Below are positions 29,683 through 39,925 of a DNA stretch of 64,000 nucleotides, piece by piece. The stretch spans positions 1,178,001-1,242,000 of the forward strand of contig JAPFFF010000009.1 of NCBI GenBank assembly GCA_039105265.1, read 5' to 3'. The position numbers and the translations under genes are program-made. The DNA comes from Tritrichomonas musculus (Eukaryota; Parabasalia; Tritrichomonadida; Tritrichomonadidae). The notes below the pieces were generated by a model. That model was not told the DNA's origin and did not search any database. It saw only the letters and a list, made by a program, of their open reading frames with translations. Each line of letters begins with the position of its first letter. The stretch's first letter is position 1.

Positions 29683-31191
29683 CTATTTGTTTTTATGGTG
29701 ATGGTGGTGATGATGACTCTTTTTGCTTTTATGATGTTTTTTCTCTTTAATTCTTCTTTCTTCATCTTTAATCTGTTCTTCATTCATTCCGCTTTGCTGT
29801 TCAGAGTTTGCTACAACTTCTTCTTGATGCCTTGCATTATATACTTCATATTTGTCGAATTGATCATTTGCATCAGCTGCATTATCATCTTTCTTTGATG
29901 ATTCCGAATACGAATCATTTGAACGACTACTTGATGCGCTGTAATAGGAATAATCAGACGAGTATTCTGACTTTTTGTTCTTTTTATGCTTTTTATCCTT
30001 TTTGTCTTTTTTATGATGTTTATGTTTCTTATCTTTCTTTTTTTTATCTTTCTTTTTCTTTTTGTCTTTTTTCTTCTTGTCCTTTTTCTTACTTTCAGCA
30101 TCCGATTCAGATTCTGATCCAGACTTAGATTCAGATTCTGGAGCAATAGCATTAATCTGTTCTGGAATAGGGTCAGGCTCGTTTTGTGGAAATTCTGGCT
30201 CATTTATATAATCATTTTGCGGTATTTCTTGTGGCTGTTGGTAATATTGGTTAAAATCACCGTTGACATTTTCTTCATTAACAACATTATTATTAGTGTT
30301 GCTTTCAAAATTATTTTCATAATCATTAACATGATAATTGTTAGTGTCGTATTGATCATGACTTCTTTTTGAGTGGTGCTTCTTATGCTTTTTTCTAGGC
30401 TCATAATCTGATGAATAAGAATAGGAAGAATATGAAAAAGAATTAACTAATTCATTTTTGTCTTGATTTTGATTTCTGATTTTGATATTTTTTTCTTCAA
30501 TATCACTACTACTGATTGCTTCAGCAACATATAAATTCTGCTCATTCTCTGTTTGGTTAAAAGGAATATAATTTGGAATTTGATCACTTTCAGATCCTGA
30601 GCTTGAACTACTGGAGCTATAACTATAACTATAATAATGATGATGTTTCCGATTCTTCCTGCTATGCTTCTTGTGATGCCTATCTTTATCTCTCTTTTTT
30701 GAATGATGACGATGGTGATGGTGGTGATGTTTTCCCTTTTTTTTTGATTCTGGAGCTTGCAAATTTTCTTCTTGAATTTGTGAATATCTTGGTCGACTTT
30801 GATGGGCAGAAGCTGTTTTTGGGATATAATCTTCTTCGTCATTACTATAGTTTGATTCTGGCTCAGGTAAAGCATTTTTTGCTTGGTATTTTTTCCTGAT
30901 ATCACGTTCAATTTGTTTCGTGATCAAACGGTCACGAAGCCGCAGTTTATTGAATTCAACATGTATTTGTTTTCCATCAAGCGTTGAGCCCTCAAGTCGC
31001 TCAACAGCAAATGACGCATCTTGTGGTCTTTCAAATTTGACAAATCCAAAACCTTTCGATTGGCCAGAGTCATCTCGAACTATTTCGACATCTGTGACCT
31101 TTCCACATTGCTCAAAATGAAAACGAAGATCTGGTTCAACCGTCCTGAAGTTTAGCTTCCCGACAAAAACGATTCGTGAAAGATGCGACAT
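29683..31191 (-). CDS. RRM protein with Lys/His/Ser-rich tail
   Basis: A 502-residue RNA-binding protein with one N-terminal RRM (about residues 5-83): RNP2 IVFVGK (7-12) and RNP1 KGFGFVKF (46-53), typical of SR-type and spliceosome-associated proteins. The rest is low complexity: a His/Lys/Arg block near 150-185, Ser/Tyr-rich runs near 185-200 and 245-260, an Asn/Gln-rich stretch near 280-340, a long KKDKKKKD-type block near 365-410, and a His-run at the C terminus. Such tails usually target nuclear speckles and mediate phase separation. No RS repeat is clear, so the exact SR subfamily is not assigned. It is convergent with U1-70K. Confidence 0.8.
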   Translation of the reverse strand: MSHLSRIVFVGKLNFRTVEPDLRFHFEQCGKVTDVEIVRDDSGQSKGFGFVKFERPQDASFAVERLEGSTLDGKQIHVEFNKLRLRDRLITKQIERDIRKKYQAKNALPEPESNYSNDEEDYIPKTASAHQSRPRYSQIQEENLQAPESKKKGKHHHHHHRHHSKKRDKDRHHKKHSRKNRKHHHYYSYSYSSSSSSSGSESDQIPNYIPFNQTENEQNLYVAEAISSSDIEEKNIKIRNQNQDKNELVNSFSYSSYSYSSDYEPRKKHKKHHSKRSHDQYDTNNYHVNDYENNFESNTNNNVVNEENVNGDFNQYYQQPQEIPQNDYINEPEFPQNEPDPIPEQINAIAPESESKSGSESESDAESKKKDKKKKDKKKKKDKKKKDKKHKHHKKDKKDKKHKKNKKSEYSSDYSYYSASSSRSNDSYSESSKKDDNAADANDQFDKYEVYNARHQEEVVANSEQQSGMNEEQIKDEERRIKEKKHHKSKKSHHHHHHHKNK

Positions 31192-31646
31192 TGATTTTCA
31201 AGTTTTTAGTATTTTTTTTTTTTTGAGGCCAAATAATTTATTAAATAAGTGAACTAAATTTAGAATTTTGATCAATTTGTATCTTTACGAATATTTAATA
31301 TACAACAAAATTTATTATAAGCTAATATTTAATAGATCTGATAAATATTATAAATAGATATTATTAATATCAAAAAATACTAATTCACATTGAAAAATAT
31401 AAAAATATGAATCCTTTCATTTTGATGGCAATTTTATTTTTCAAAGATGTTATAACTTAGTTTGCAGCATTTATTTATTTATTTATTTTTAAAAAACAAC
31501 ATTTCTATTGATTTCTAATTGTGATATATATAACCAAATGATAAAATTTTAATTAAGGTCATGAATCCTTCCAATATGTAAATCAAATGATTTCAATGCT
31601 TAATAAATTGACCATTTAAAATCTTTGAAATTCAAAATTTTTGGCG
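31192..31646. other. Gap between divergent host genes
   Basis: AT-rich intergenic DNA with a T-run near 31211. The only recognised site is the 11-bp motif at 31630-31640. Confidence 0.55.
31630..31640 (+). promoter_or_regulatory. ATTCAAAATTT motif upstream of a large host gene
   Basis: The third exact copy of the host motif, ending 6 bp before the ATG at 31647. Confidence 0.5.
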
Positions 31647-34523
31647 ATGGATTCGATTCCTCAATATCAGATTCGCCAATCAGTACCGCATATTGATGTT
31701 TCAAATCTCCGATCCAAAATAGCAATAGATAAATCTCCAATCGCTCCTTTCAAAAAATTAAAAATAGGAGAAGAGCTTTCAGTTCCATATTCATTAATTA
31801 AAAATCCACCTCCGCCATTAAAACCTTTTTTTCGATCAATGAAATCACGTTCTGAAGCAACTTTATCATCATTGCCACTCGTTATTACTCAATTAGCTCA
31901 GTCAGGTCCAGATGCTGATTTCACCATGTCAATGGAGGCTTTAACAGCAATATCATTGGCTGTATGTTTTGACTCTCCTCTTGCATTAGTTTTTTATAAT
32001 ATCAATGATCAGCTCTATTTCGACGAGCCGTTGCACCATGAATCACATCCATGGTCACAACTTTTTATACAAAACAACCTTTTAATAGATATTTCGAATG
32101 TTGAAAATATATCAATGTTGAGCACAATCGCTTCGTGCGCTTTTGACAAGCAAAAGGAACCGCATTGGTTTTCAAAACTTAAAGGTGATGTTGTTGCATC
32201 AGAAAGATCGCAACAACGATGGTTCCGTGATACAGAAAAATATCTCCCTTTAATATCAGAAGATTTTACAAGATCATTTATATGCGGAATTACAGATATT
32301 TCTCTACATATAGGATCTAATTCAGTTATATGCGATATAGACGAAAATGAACCAGCAATAGTTAGATTTTGTAAAGGTGATCCGACTGAAAAACAAGCAT
32401 GCAAATGGGTACTTGAAGGTCTTTTAACAGCATGTAAGAATATATTAATTACTTCATCAGAATCCATGAAACTTACTCGATTTGAAATTACAGAAATACC
32501 TAAACTTACAGGTCAGCGCTTAAGTTTAATATTTGACTTTCTACGATACATCAAAAAATATTCCACAGAATTTGGCTGCTATATGATTCATAAAAGGGCC
32601 AATTCCAGCACCATTACATTACGAAAAGCTAGTGATTCAGAACTTGAAAACGCCAAATTGACGAAATCATATCAAAACCGAATATCTCTCCTTGAAATGA
32701 TGATTGGATTTCGCCAAACATTATCCATCAACAATAACATAATTGAAAATGGCCGAAAGCTTCTTTTCAAGTCCGTAAACATATCCTCCCCTTTGCACAG
32801 ATCACTTTCCCTTGAAAGAATCGGCGACTCACTGATTCTTCCTATTCTTCTTCTTGATAGGAATCATTCTCTCATATCAGCGACCAACAGAAAAATTGTG
32901 GAACAAATTTTATCATCATCATATGATGAAGCTATAAAATGCTACAATCAAGCTATCGATTCAGAAAATCTTCCTGAATCGTTGATTACTTCAATTCATC
33001 ATAAATTGGCCACTTCAAAATTTGCAAAAGCAGTTTTGACACGAAATGATGAACTTGCCAAAGATTCGTTGAAATGTGATGAAATTACGCATGATTTCAA
33101 ATACAACGTGTCTGTTTGGAGGTGTCAAAATGCATTAGAATTATCAGAAATGGTAAATAGTAATAGAGCTACAAAATTGAATGCTAATTTGGCCAAGACA
33201 AAAAATCATGGTAACAAAGGCTCAGTCAATAATAATAATAATAATAGCAATAATAATAATCTTCCACTTTCACCAAATTCATCGTCATCATCGAATGTTT
33301 CATCATCACCAACATCTTTAATTAATTATGGTGAGAACGATAGTGAAGCATTCAATCAAATGGCACAGTCACTTGCATATTCAGCATTAAGGATAGCTGA
33401 GAATGACAGTGAAAAAGTTGAGCCAACTCGTCTTCTTGCTAAAGCATTAAATGCTGAAGCACAATCTAACGTTGTTGTTCAACGTTATACACGTGCAAGC
33501 GAACGTTTTCTTCGTGCACATTCTCTTTTCGAAAGTATTGATGATAAAGAACATTTAGCAGAAACAGAAGCGAATCTTGCTCATATTGAACGTTGCCTTG
33601 CAAATAACTTCTCAATTACTCATAACGGGAAGTTCACTCAAGAAGAAGAAAGGCGTCTCATGTCAGCTGCCAAATATTATTTGACAGCAATTGACAGAGT
33701 TAAAGAAAATGATGAAAATCAAAAAATTAGAGATGGTCTTTGTCTAGATTTAGCGTCACTTTATAGATCGATTGTTGTTCGTTATACCCAAATGCCACCT
33801 ATCAATCGAATGAAACCTGAACAAATCATTGAAGAAGTAAATCGATGCATTAATGAAGCTACAAACATTCTCAATGAAATGCTAGATAGGCATACAAACA
33901 ACACCAACAACAACAATAATAATAATGATTATTCATCATTCGGAAAGACAAATGAAATTCAAAAGCAATTTGCTGCTTTGAATACTTGGCAAGGAAAGTT
34001 CATTACTGATTTTGAATTAAAACATATTACTGATACTGACAAAAGACAAGTTTTAGCTTCTAAAGCTAAAAATTTGTTCACTAAAGCTAGACAGTTTTTG
34101 ATAGCTGATAATTATCCGGCGGACTTCGTAAGTATTACTCTTTCAATGGCTTCATTGAAGCTTTCTTGTGGTCAACCATTGGATGCAATGAGAATTATGA
34201 TGGACTGTTTGAAGGCATTAAGACCAACTTCATTAATATTGAGACCAAAAAATCAAGGCTTTCAATCTCAGTCTTTTGCTCAACAACAACAACAGCAACA
34301 ACAACAGTCTCAATCTTTGTCTGTTTCTCGCTCTGTGTTGAATAATATGTTGCCAAGCATTTTAGAAATGATAAGAGCAATTTTAAAGGAAATTACTCTT
34401 GATAAATTTAAGAGAAAACAGCCTTGCGAGTTTGAAAAGAGCCTTTATAAAAGTGCATTGGATACTCATGAAAATGGCGTTGTTGACTTAATGGTTGACT
34501 TAAAGAAGGCACTTAAATTATAA
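31647..34523 (+). CDS. Large helical-repeat protein, function unknown
   Basis: A 958-residue host protein, not recognised. The N-terminal ~320 residues look globular (FYNINDQLYFDEPLHHE; CKWVLEGLLTACKNILI). From about 400 to the end it is mostly helical, with repeated Ala/Leu helices (LAYSALRIAENDSEK; ASERFLRAHSLFESI; HLAETEANLAHIERC) that resemble TPR-type hairpins. Asn-runs near residues 530 and 755 and a Gln-run near 890 are simple-repeat insertions. TPR-like proteins are usually scaffolds; no enzyme motif is seen. The ATG at 31647 follows the 11-bp initiator-like motif. It is a single uninterrupted frame. Confidence 0.75.
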   Translation: MDSIPQYQIRQSVPHIDVSNLRSKIAIDKSPIAPFKKLKIGEELSVPYSLIKNPPPPLKPFFRSMKSRSEATLSSLPLVITQLAQSGPDADFTMSMEALTAISLAVCFDSPLALVFYNINDQLYFDEPLHHESHPWSQLFIQNNLLIDISNVENISMLSTIASCAFDKQKEPHWFSKLKGDVVASERSQQRWFRDTEKYLPLISEDFTRSFICGITDISLHIGSNSVICDIDENEPAIVRFCKGDPTEKQACKWVLEGLLTACKNILITSSESMKLTRFEITEIPKLTGQRLSLIFDFLRYIKKYSTEFGCYMIHKRANSSTITLRKASDSELENAKLTKSYQNRISLLEMMIGFRQTLSINNNIIENGRKLLFKSVNISSPLHRSLSLERIGDSLILPILLLDRNHSLISATNRKIVEQILSSSYDEAIKCYNQAIDSENLPESLITSIHHKLATSKFAKAVLTRNDELAKDSLKCDEITHDFKYNVSVWRCQNALELSEMVNSNRATKLNANLAKTKNHGNKGSVNNNNNNSNNNNLPLSPNSSSSSNVSSSPTSLINYGENDSEAFNQMAQSLAYSALRIAENDSEKVEPTRLLAKALNAEAQSNVVVQRYTRASERFLRAHSLFESIDDKEHLAETEANLAHIERCLANNFSITHNGKFTQEEERRLMSAAKYYLTAIDRVKENDENQKIRDGLCLDLASLYRSIVVRYTQMPPINRMKPEQIIEEVNRCINEATNILNEMLDRHTNNTNNNNNNNDYSSFGKTNEIQKQFAALNTWQGKFITDFELKHITDTDKRQVLASKAKNLFTKARQFLIADNYPADFVSITLSMASLKLSCGQPLDAMRIMMDCLKALRPTSLILRPKNQGFQSQSFAQQQQQQQQQSQSLSVSRSVLNNMLPSILEMIRAILKEITLDKFKRKQPCEFEKSLYKSALDTHENGVVDLMVDLKKALKL

Positions 34524-35037
34524 AGTAATTGTTTGATACTAAAATTTTATATTTTTATAGCTTTCACTTTCCTTTTTTATTTGTTTTTTAGTATTTTGAT
34601 TTTTAACAAAAATGGATCTATCAATTGGTGTTTGATATCAAAAAAAAAAAATTTGTATTGATTTAGATGAAATAATACTCATAATTTTTATCTTTGTTTG
34701 ATGTTGAATATATTGCTATTAAAAAAAAAATAAAGCTATAATCATAGTGATAAGAAATTCAATGTATTCCAAAATTCTAAATTTAAAGTTTTTACATTTG
34801 TTTTTACTTAAATTCTTTTAATAATTCCTTACTTTTCTTTTTTTTTTTTTAATATAATGAAAATAATTTTGAATGGTAGTTAATTTAATAAGAAAAATTA
34901 TAAATGTATTAACTGAATTAATAATATAAGTCTATTTATTAAAAACATAACAGTAGAATTCATACAAACAAAATCAATTCATATATATAATTTTGATATA
35001 ACTTATCTCAAAGCAAAACAAAACAATCCATTTTTTT
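34524..35037. other. Gap between convergent genes
   Basis: AT-rich with several A and T runs. No gene or repeat is recognised. Confidence 0.6.
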
Positions 35038-36018
35038 TTAAGTATAGTCATGAGAGTTAATTAATTCTTCTGTTTCTTGCATATTTGAAGCTTTCTTTCT
35101 AGAATCTTTTGGTTTTTTACTTTTGTGTTTATGATGATTTCTGTCAACTATAGTCTCCCGTAAAACATTTGATGTATTTAGTGTATTCGAAGAATTATCT
35201 GAAATTATCATATAGTCATTACTATTAATCAGATTATCATCTTCACTTGGCTGAATAAATGTAGTTTTATTTTCATCTTCTTTTTGTTGATTTTGACCTA
35301 TATCAATAGAAAGACTTGTTTCGAGATTATTTTCACCATTTAGAGGAATATTTGACGCATTTTTGTCTTTTTCTTGAATATTAGTATGAGCAGTATTTTG
35401 AGATTGAGAAGATTTGATCCCCTTTTTGAAATTTTCTTCCTTATTTGAATTGCTTTCAATATGAAGTGCAATTGTCAAAATTGAATCAACGCAAAGTCCA
35501 ACTTGAAAAGTATTAATAACAAAAACTGTAATTCCTATTAGTCGGGATATTTCGTCGATTTGTTTATTAACAAAATCATAACATCGAGTATAGCTGCAAG
35601 TAGCAGTCGTCGTGTTCCACCCACAGCAATCAAAATAATCTTGATAGTAACTCACAATTAATTGGTATGAATCTTTGAACCAGATATTTTCAATCTTAAT
35701 TATTAAATTATCTTTCTGTGAGTAGTTAAGGTAAATTGCGAATAACCCAACAACGATTGATATTAAACGAAGAAAAATTGTTAAAGATAAAAACCAATTG
35801 GTTTTAAAAAAGAAATATAGAGAGCTGATTAAATGAACACATAGTGCGATAATATAAAAAACCATGAACATAATAAATGGAATATAAGTTATCATTGAAG
35901 GGATGATTTTTTTATCGATTTTAAGTTGAATAATTAAGCCTCCAATAAGTGTTCCTATGCAAAAAAGTAATGATGTCATAGCAAGAATAATGTATTGGTT
36001 ATTAAATCTTATTTTCAT
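35038..36018 (-). CDS. Tetraspanin-like membrane protein
   Basis: A 326-residue protein with four membrane segments at about residues 11-32, 42-72, 76-98 and 159-188. The large loop between the third and fourth (about 99-158) contains DCCGW, the CCG motif that defines tetraspanins, plus two further Cys that could pair (ATCSYTRC). Tetraspanins organise surface and vesicle membranes; in trichomonads they are surface and exosome proteins linked to adhesion. The C-terminal tail (~190-326) is unusually long, Asn/Ser/Lys-rich and unlike the short tails of most family members. The start at 36018 is the first ATG before segment one. Confidence 0.85.
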   Translation of the reverse strand: MKIRFNNQYIILAMTSLLFCIGTLIGGLIIQLKIDKKIIPSMITYIPFIMFMVFYIIALCVHLISSLYFFFKTNWFLSLTIFLRLISIVVGLFAIYLNYSQKDNLIIKIENIWFKDSYQLIVSYYQDYFDCCGWNTTTATCSYTRCYDFVNKQIDEISRLIGITVFVINTFQVGLCVDSILTIALHIESNSNKEENFKKGIKSSQSQNTAHTNIQEKDKNASNIPLNGENNLETSLSIDIGQNQQKEDENKTTFIQPSEDDNLINSNDYMIISDNSSNTLNTSNVLRETIVDRNHHKHKSKKPKDSRKKASNMQETEELINSHDYT

Positions 36019-37304
36019 ATAATTTGTGATACTTTTTATTAAAGTTTTTCCAACCGCTTTTTGCGCAGAAAAATATAAATATAAACTATTCAAAATATAA
36101 AAAGATTTTTATTTCCATTAAAAAAAAAATGTATAATATCAGCTTTTCTGTAATAAAATAAACTGTATATTTAGTGCATGTTCAAATAATTTCAAAAATA
36201 AACTGATGTTAATGAAATATGCTGATCGATAATGAACATTATAATTATATTAAATACATTTATTTAATTTATGTATATATTTCTGTAATAAAATATTTTT
36301 ATATGAATCATATATAAAAATTAAGGAGATTTTAATACATTTTTTGCATAAAAGATTCAGTATCTTTTTCAAAAATTTAATAAAAAGTAAATTAGGCACT
36401 ATTTGTTCATTTTCTTTCAACACTAGAAGCAAATCATCAGATTACTAAAGTAAAAATATGGAGAAATTTTTCTAAAATAATATTAACTAATTTTCTTCCA
36501 AAAAGAAATTGAAGAATAAAGAATCCTAAATTCATATGATATACGACCATAAGAATATTTTTTTGGAAATAAGAAACTTTGAAATCTTTTAGTGCACGAG
36601 AAACGACTACCTTGCATGTTTGCCTCAAAAAATTGAAAGGAAATTGAATGAAGCATTCAAATTTGAAAACTAACCGATAATTCTGAAAAACTCTACTTTT
36701 TATTCGTTATAAACTTTTGAAAAGGAAATCTAACCATAAGTATAGAGGCACGGGTACCAAAAATTTTTTTAAAAATTCTTTATATTAATATATTTTATTA
36801 AGTATATTCCATATTATATAAAAAATATTTAATGAAAGAGTTTTGTTCGTCAGGTGGAGTTTTATGAGTATATTTATTATTTATCGTAAACCATTGAAAT
36901 TATAAAAAAAATTCATCAAATATTTTTCATGTTTTTGCAGAGTAGCTGCAACGAAATTTTTTGGACAAGCCCTCTCAAAAAGTGGACTGTCAAATTGATT
37001 TTTCTCATTGGTAAGAAGGTTTTATGATTTTATAATAACATAATATAAAACTTTATTTTGAGCTTTTACACTTTTTAAATAAAAGATTAAAATTCCTGGG
37101 AAAAATGTATAAATTCACGATGCTAAAAATGTGCATGCGGTCATCCTTTATTTGGTAAAAATATAAAATTAATTATAAATAAATAAATATCAAATATATG
37201 AGAATAATTCCTTGGTCGCGTTAAGCATAATTTTAATTTTATTCATGAAAAAATGTGAAAAATTTTGTAACAAAACAAAACATAGAATTCTTTCTTTTTA
37301 ATTA
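36019..37304. other. AT-rich gap before the large Maverick
   Basis: No gene is supported. Two short minus-strand frames (36250-36628) have A/T-driven composition. The Maverick boundary near 37305 is set where integrase-like coding begins; a left terminal repeat was not recognised. Confidence 0.5.
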
Positions 37305-37653
37305 TCTTTTTGAATTGGTTTATGAGAACCATAAGAGATGCTATTGGTGAAAATAGGTTTATTCAACCAAAGGAGATGCATGATTTGGTCAACATATATA
37401 ACAACTCTCCTCATAGGTCTTTAGATAATAAAGCACCTAATGATATTACTCCAGAGGATGAAATAAAGTACATACAAAAGAATGCACGCATTAATCCATA
37501 CCATTTTAATCCAGGTGAGAAGGTCAGGTTAGTACTCGAAAAAGAACCATTTGGTAAAAGAAGAAGTAATTTGTCCAATGAGTCTTATATAGTTGACTCG
37601 CAAAAAAGTAACCAGTTTGTGGTCAGGTCCAAAGATGGTTCAACTAGTTCATT
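37305..37653 (+). pseudogene. Element B integrase, part left of the element C insertion
   Basis: C-terminal portion of an RVE-type integrase: RTIRDAIGENRFI and YNNSPHRSLDNKAPNDIT match the last helix of the catalytic core, where the third acidic residue and the N-SPH-L-xxKAP motif sit in this family. A short SH3-like stretch follows (FNPGEKVRLVLEKEPFGK). The frame runs into the inserted element at 37654. Fossil; the gene is interrupted by element C. Confidence 0.7.
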
Positions 37654-37963
37654 AGTTAGATATGGTAGTGGGTGTTTCACACCACACTACACACATGAAA
37701 CTTACACTTTTGGTCTATTTTAATAACGAAAACGACAAAATGACAATCAAGAAGAGATGTCATGTTAAACGTCTCGTGGCGCTTATGTTTAATGTATATC
37801 GTCGCTGATGACAGTATTGTCGTTATTCATTTATTGATACAACAAATGATATTCATAAATTGTCATTCATCACATAAACCACAAATGAAATATAATTTAT
37901 TGATATCACAAATGAAACGATTAACTGACCCAATTGATTACACACCAATACCAAAAGAATACG
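37654..37963 (+). repeat. Left 310-bp terminal inverted repeat of element C
   Basis: Matches 45245-45554 on the opposite strand without a difference seen by eye; after 37963 the two sides diverge. A long open frame across the repeat is present in both copies but is probably not a gene of its own. Confidence 0.9.
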
Positions 37964-38199
37964 TGTTCTTCAGGGAAGATGGAAAGCAAGACAATGACAG
38001 ACCAAATAGATTTTATTTTAACTTGCCTGCTGATTGGTGCACTGCAGACAAAGGAGAGACAATTATTGGCTTTCGTACAATATGGATGTTAGCGAGACGT
38101 CGTAAATTGGAATTCAATATCAAAGTCAAAAAATATTTCAGAAATAACACATCGAAAGTTATATCAAAGTCAACGTTGGCTAACTATTATCACGCTTAA

Positions 38200-38796
38200 G
38201 TCGTTGATAATGAGAATATTAATAATGTATATGTCAAACGAATCAAGCCAATCAATAATCATTTTAATTTACCACAATTTGGAGCATCTGTTTTGTCATG
38301 GTCAAAATATTTAATGAATCGTGTTATCGGTACAGCTGAACAACATAACATCAATGTATATTACCAAGATTGCGACAGTTTGCACATATTCAATGATGAC
38401 ATTGAAAAGCTAGCCAAGATATACAAACTCAAATATGGCAAGGATTTGATAGGCAAAAATATGACTCAATATCATTGTGATTTTGATTCGTTTGATGGTG
38501 CTGTTGGTGCTATTCATTCACGTAAATTAATTGCTCTCGGTAAAAAATCATATCTTGATATATTAGTCGATGAACAAGGTCATGAAGGTTATCACATCAG
38601 AATGAAAGGAATTCCAAAGCAAGTTATTTTGAATAAATGCAAACGAATGAATATCACAGTTGAAGAGTTATATGAGCGAATGTATCATGGCGAATCAATA
38701 ACATTTAATTTACTTGATGGCTGTAATTGTTTCAAGAAAACGAAATCATATCAACAAACAAACTTAAATCAATTTTCACGAACTGTTAAATTTTAA
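38200..38796 (+). pseudogene. Element C protein-primed DNA polymerase B, C-terminal fragment
   Basis: About 200 residues closely matching the C-terminal part of element B's polymerase: HFNLPQFGASVLSWSK, a motif C-type YQDCDSLHI where the two aspartates hold metal, then HSRKLIALGKKSYLDILVDE and KGIPKQVILNKCKRM. Family B protein-primed polymerases copy Maverick DNA from a terminal protein. Only a polymerase fragment is recognised in this element, so it is a fossil part. Confidence 0.75.
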
Positions 38797-38850
38797 ATGA
38801 TTGATTTTCACATGTTTCATTTTTTATTTATTTTTTTATTTTTATCTCAA

Positions 38851-39564
38851 ATGTCAACATCTGAATTCGACCATTTAACACGTGAACAATTAATTAATAT
38901 CATCATTGAATTGAGAGCAGAGAATGAACGTTTGAATGATGAATTAATGAATGAAGACGATGATGATGAAATAGAAATAGAACCAGTTAAACAATGCCAA
39001 TTCTTACAAACACAACTAGAAACTACAACAAAAGAACTTCAACGCTACAAAGACAAATATGATTGTAAAACATTAAAACAATTTATGAATCACTACGGAT
39101 GGGCTGATAGATTAGATTTGAAGAACATTAAGAAACGTTTATTAAATGAAACTGGTTTGAAATATACAATTCCTAAACTATCAGATGAATTAGATAAACT
39201 AGGATATCAAATCACTAAATGTGGTAATCGTCATACATCATACGCAACAAACAAAACAGAGGGTTTCATTTATATTGTTCAATTGAAACAACACAAAGAC
39301 ACAAATATATACAAAGTTGGTCGCACATTCAAAATGGCTAGTAGATTAGCAACATATAAAAAACAAGATGGAGGAGCAACACAAATTAGATGTGAAGCTG
39401 TTTCCAATCAATTTAAAGCTGAAGATGATTTATTAGCTGAATTAAATAAACTAGTTTCAGAAAACAAATTAAATAAAAATGTGAAGGGTGATGAATATTT
39501 TGATGGTTCATTAGAAACGATTCAAAACATCTACAATGAAGTCGTTAAGAAATATCAAAAATAA
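38851..39564 (+). CDS. GIY-YIG/T5orf172-type nuclease-like protein (element C)
   Basis: A 237-residue protein. Residues ~10-70 are an acidic coiled coil; ~75-130 a helical segment (FMNHYGWADRL...LSDELDKLGYQIT) like the DNA-binding parts of virus Bro/KilA-type proteins. From ~138 comes a GIY-YIG-like domain: GFIYIVQL, YKVGRT, RLATYKKQDGG, then a Glu-containing helix (FKAEDDLLAEL) and EYFDG. This arrangement matches the T5orf172/MUG113 branch, found in many large DNA viruses. It may nick or bind DNA in replication or homing. The start at 38851 (MSTSEF) follows a T-rich tract ending TCTCAAATG; the upstream frame is that tract. The frame is whole. Confidence 0.7.
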   Translation: MSTSEFDHLTREQLINIIIELRAENERLNDELMNEDDDDEIEIEPVKQCQFLQTQLETTTKELQRYKDKYDCKTLKQFMNHYGWADRLDLKNIKKRLLNETGLKYTIPKLSDELDKLGYQITKCGNRHTSYATNKTEGFIYIVQLKQHKDTNIYKVGRTFKMASRLATYKKQDGGATQIRCEAVSNQFKAEDDLLAELNKLVSENKLNKNVKGDEYFDGSLETIQNIYNEVVKKYQK

Positions 39565-39611
39565 ATTAATTCATTAATTATATAATTTTTTTATTTTTGT
39601 CATAAATTAAC

Positions 39612-39923
39612 ATGACAGAAACTAACAACTATAAGTTTTTAATTTGGCAAGAGTCAATTGATGATGAACATATGAAACTTCATTTAGTTCGTAGACATAA
39701 AGACAACTTTCGACAAGTCCACAAACATTTCAAAAATAATGATGAATGTTGGTATTATAATTTCGATATCGCTGATGACATACGACCAACGCATGAAATT
39801 AAAAAAATTGTTATTGATAATTTTCGTGGTAAAGATTATAAAATAAATGATTTCAATATTATCATCAATAAATCAATATCAAATGAATTACATTCACTAA
39901 TTGAAAACCATTTTCAAAAATAA
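39612..39923 (+). CDS. Unknown 103-residue protein (element C)
   Basis: A small mixed-charge protein (starts MTETNNYKFLIWQESIDDEHM) with no recognised domain. A T-rich tract and CATAAATTAACATG precede its start, as for other genes of the element, which supports it being real. It lies 48 bp after the GIY-YIG gene and ends 3 bp before the end of the convergent fibre gene. Confidence 0.5.
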   Translation: MTETNNYKFLIWQESIDDEHMKLHLVRRHKDNFRQVHKHFKNNDECWYYNFDIADDIRPTHEIKKIVIDNFRGKDYKINDFNIIINKSISNELHSLIENHFQK

Positions 39924-39925
39924 TA

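Noticed and set aside
29695-30911. Several frames of up to 154 residues opposite to or shifted from the RRM gene
   Set aside because: All are shadows of the Lys/His/Ser-rich low-complexity tail.
25840-36018. Introns in the host genes
   Set aside because: All six host frames are uninterrupted, and no trichomonad-type branch/3' splice motif (ACTAACACACAG-like) was seen within them.
36250-36628. Two short minus-strand frames
   Set aside because: Phe/Ile/Leu/Lys-rich composition typical of random AT-rich DNA; no motif and no initiator-like sequence.
37762-37963. A frame shared by both inverted ends of element C as a separate gene
   Set aside because: Identical because the repeat is identical; it runs into different sequence on each side, so conservation reflects repeat age, not coding.
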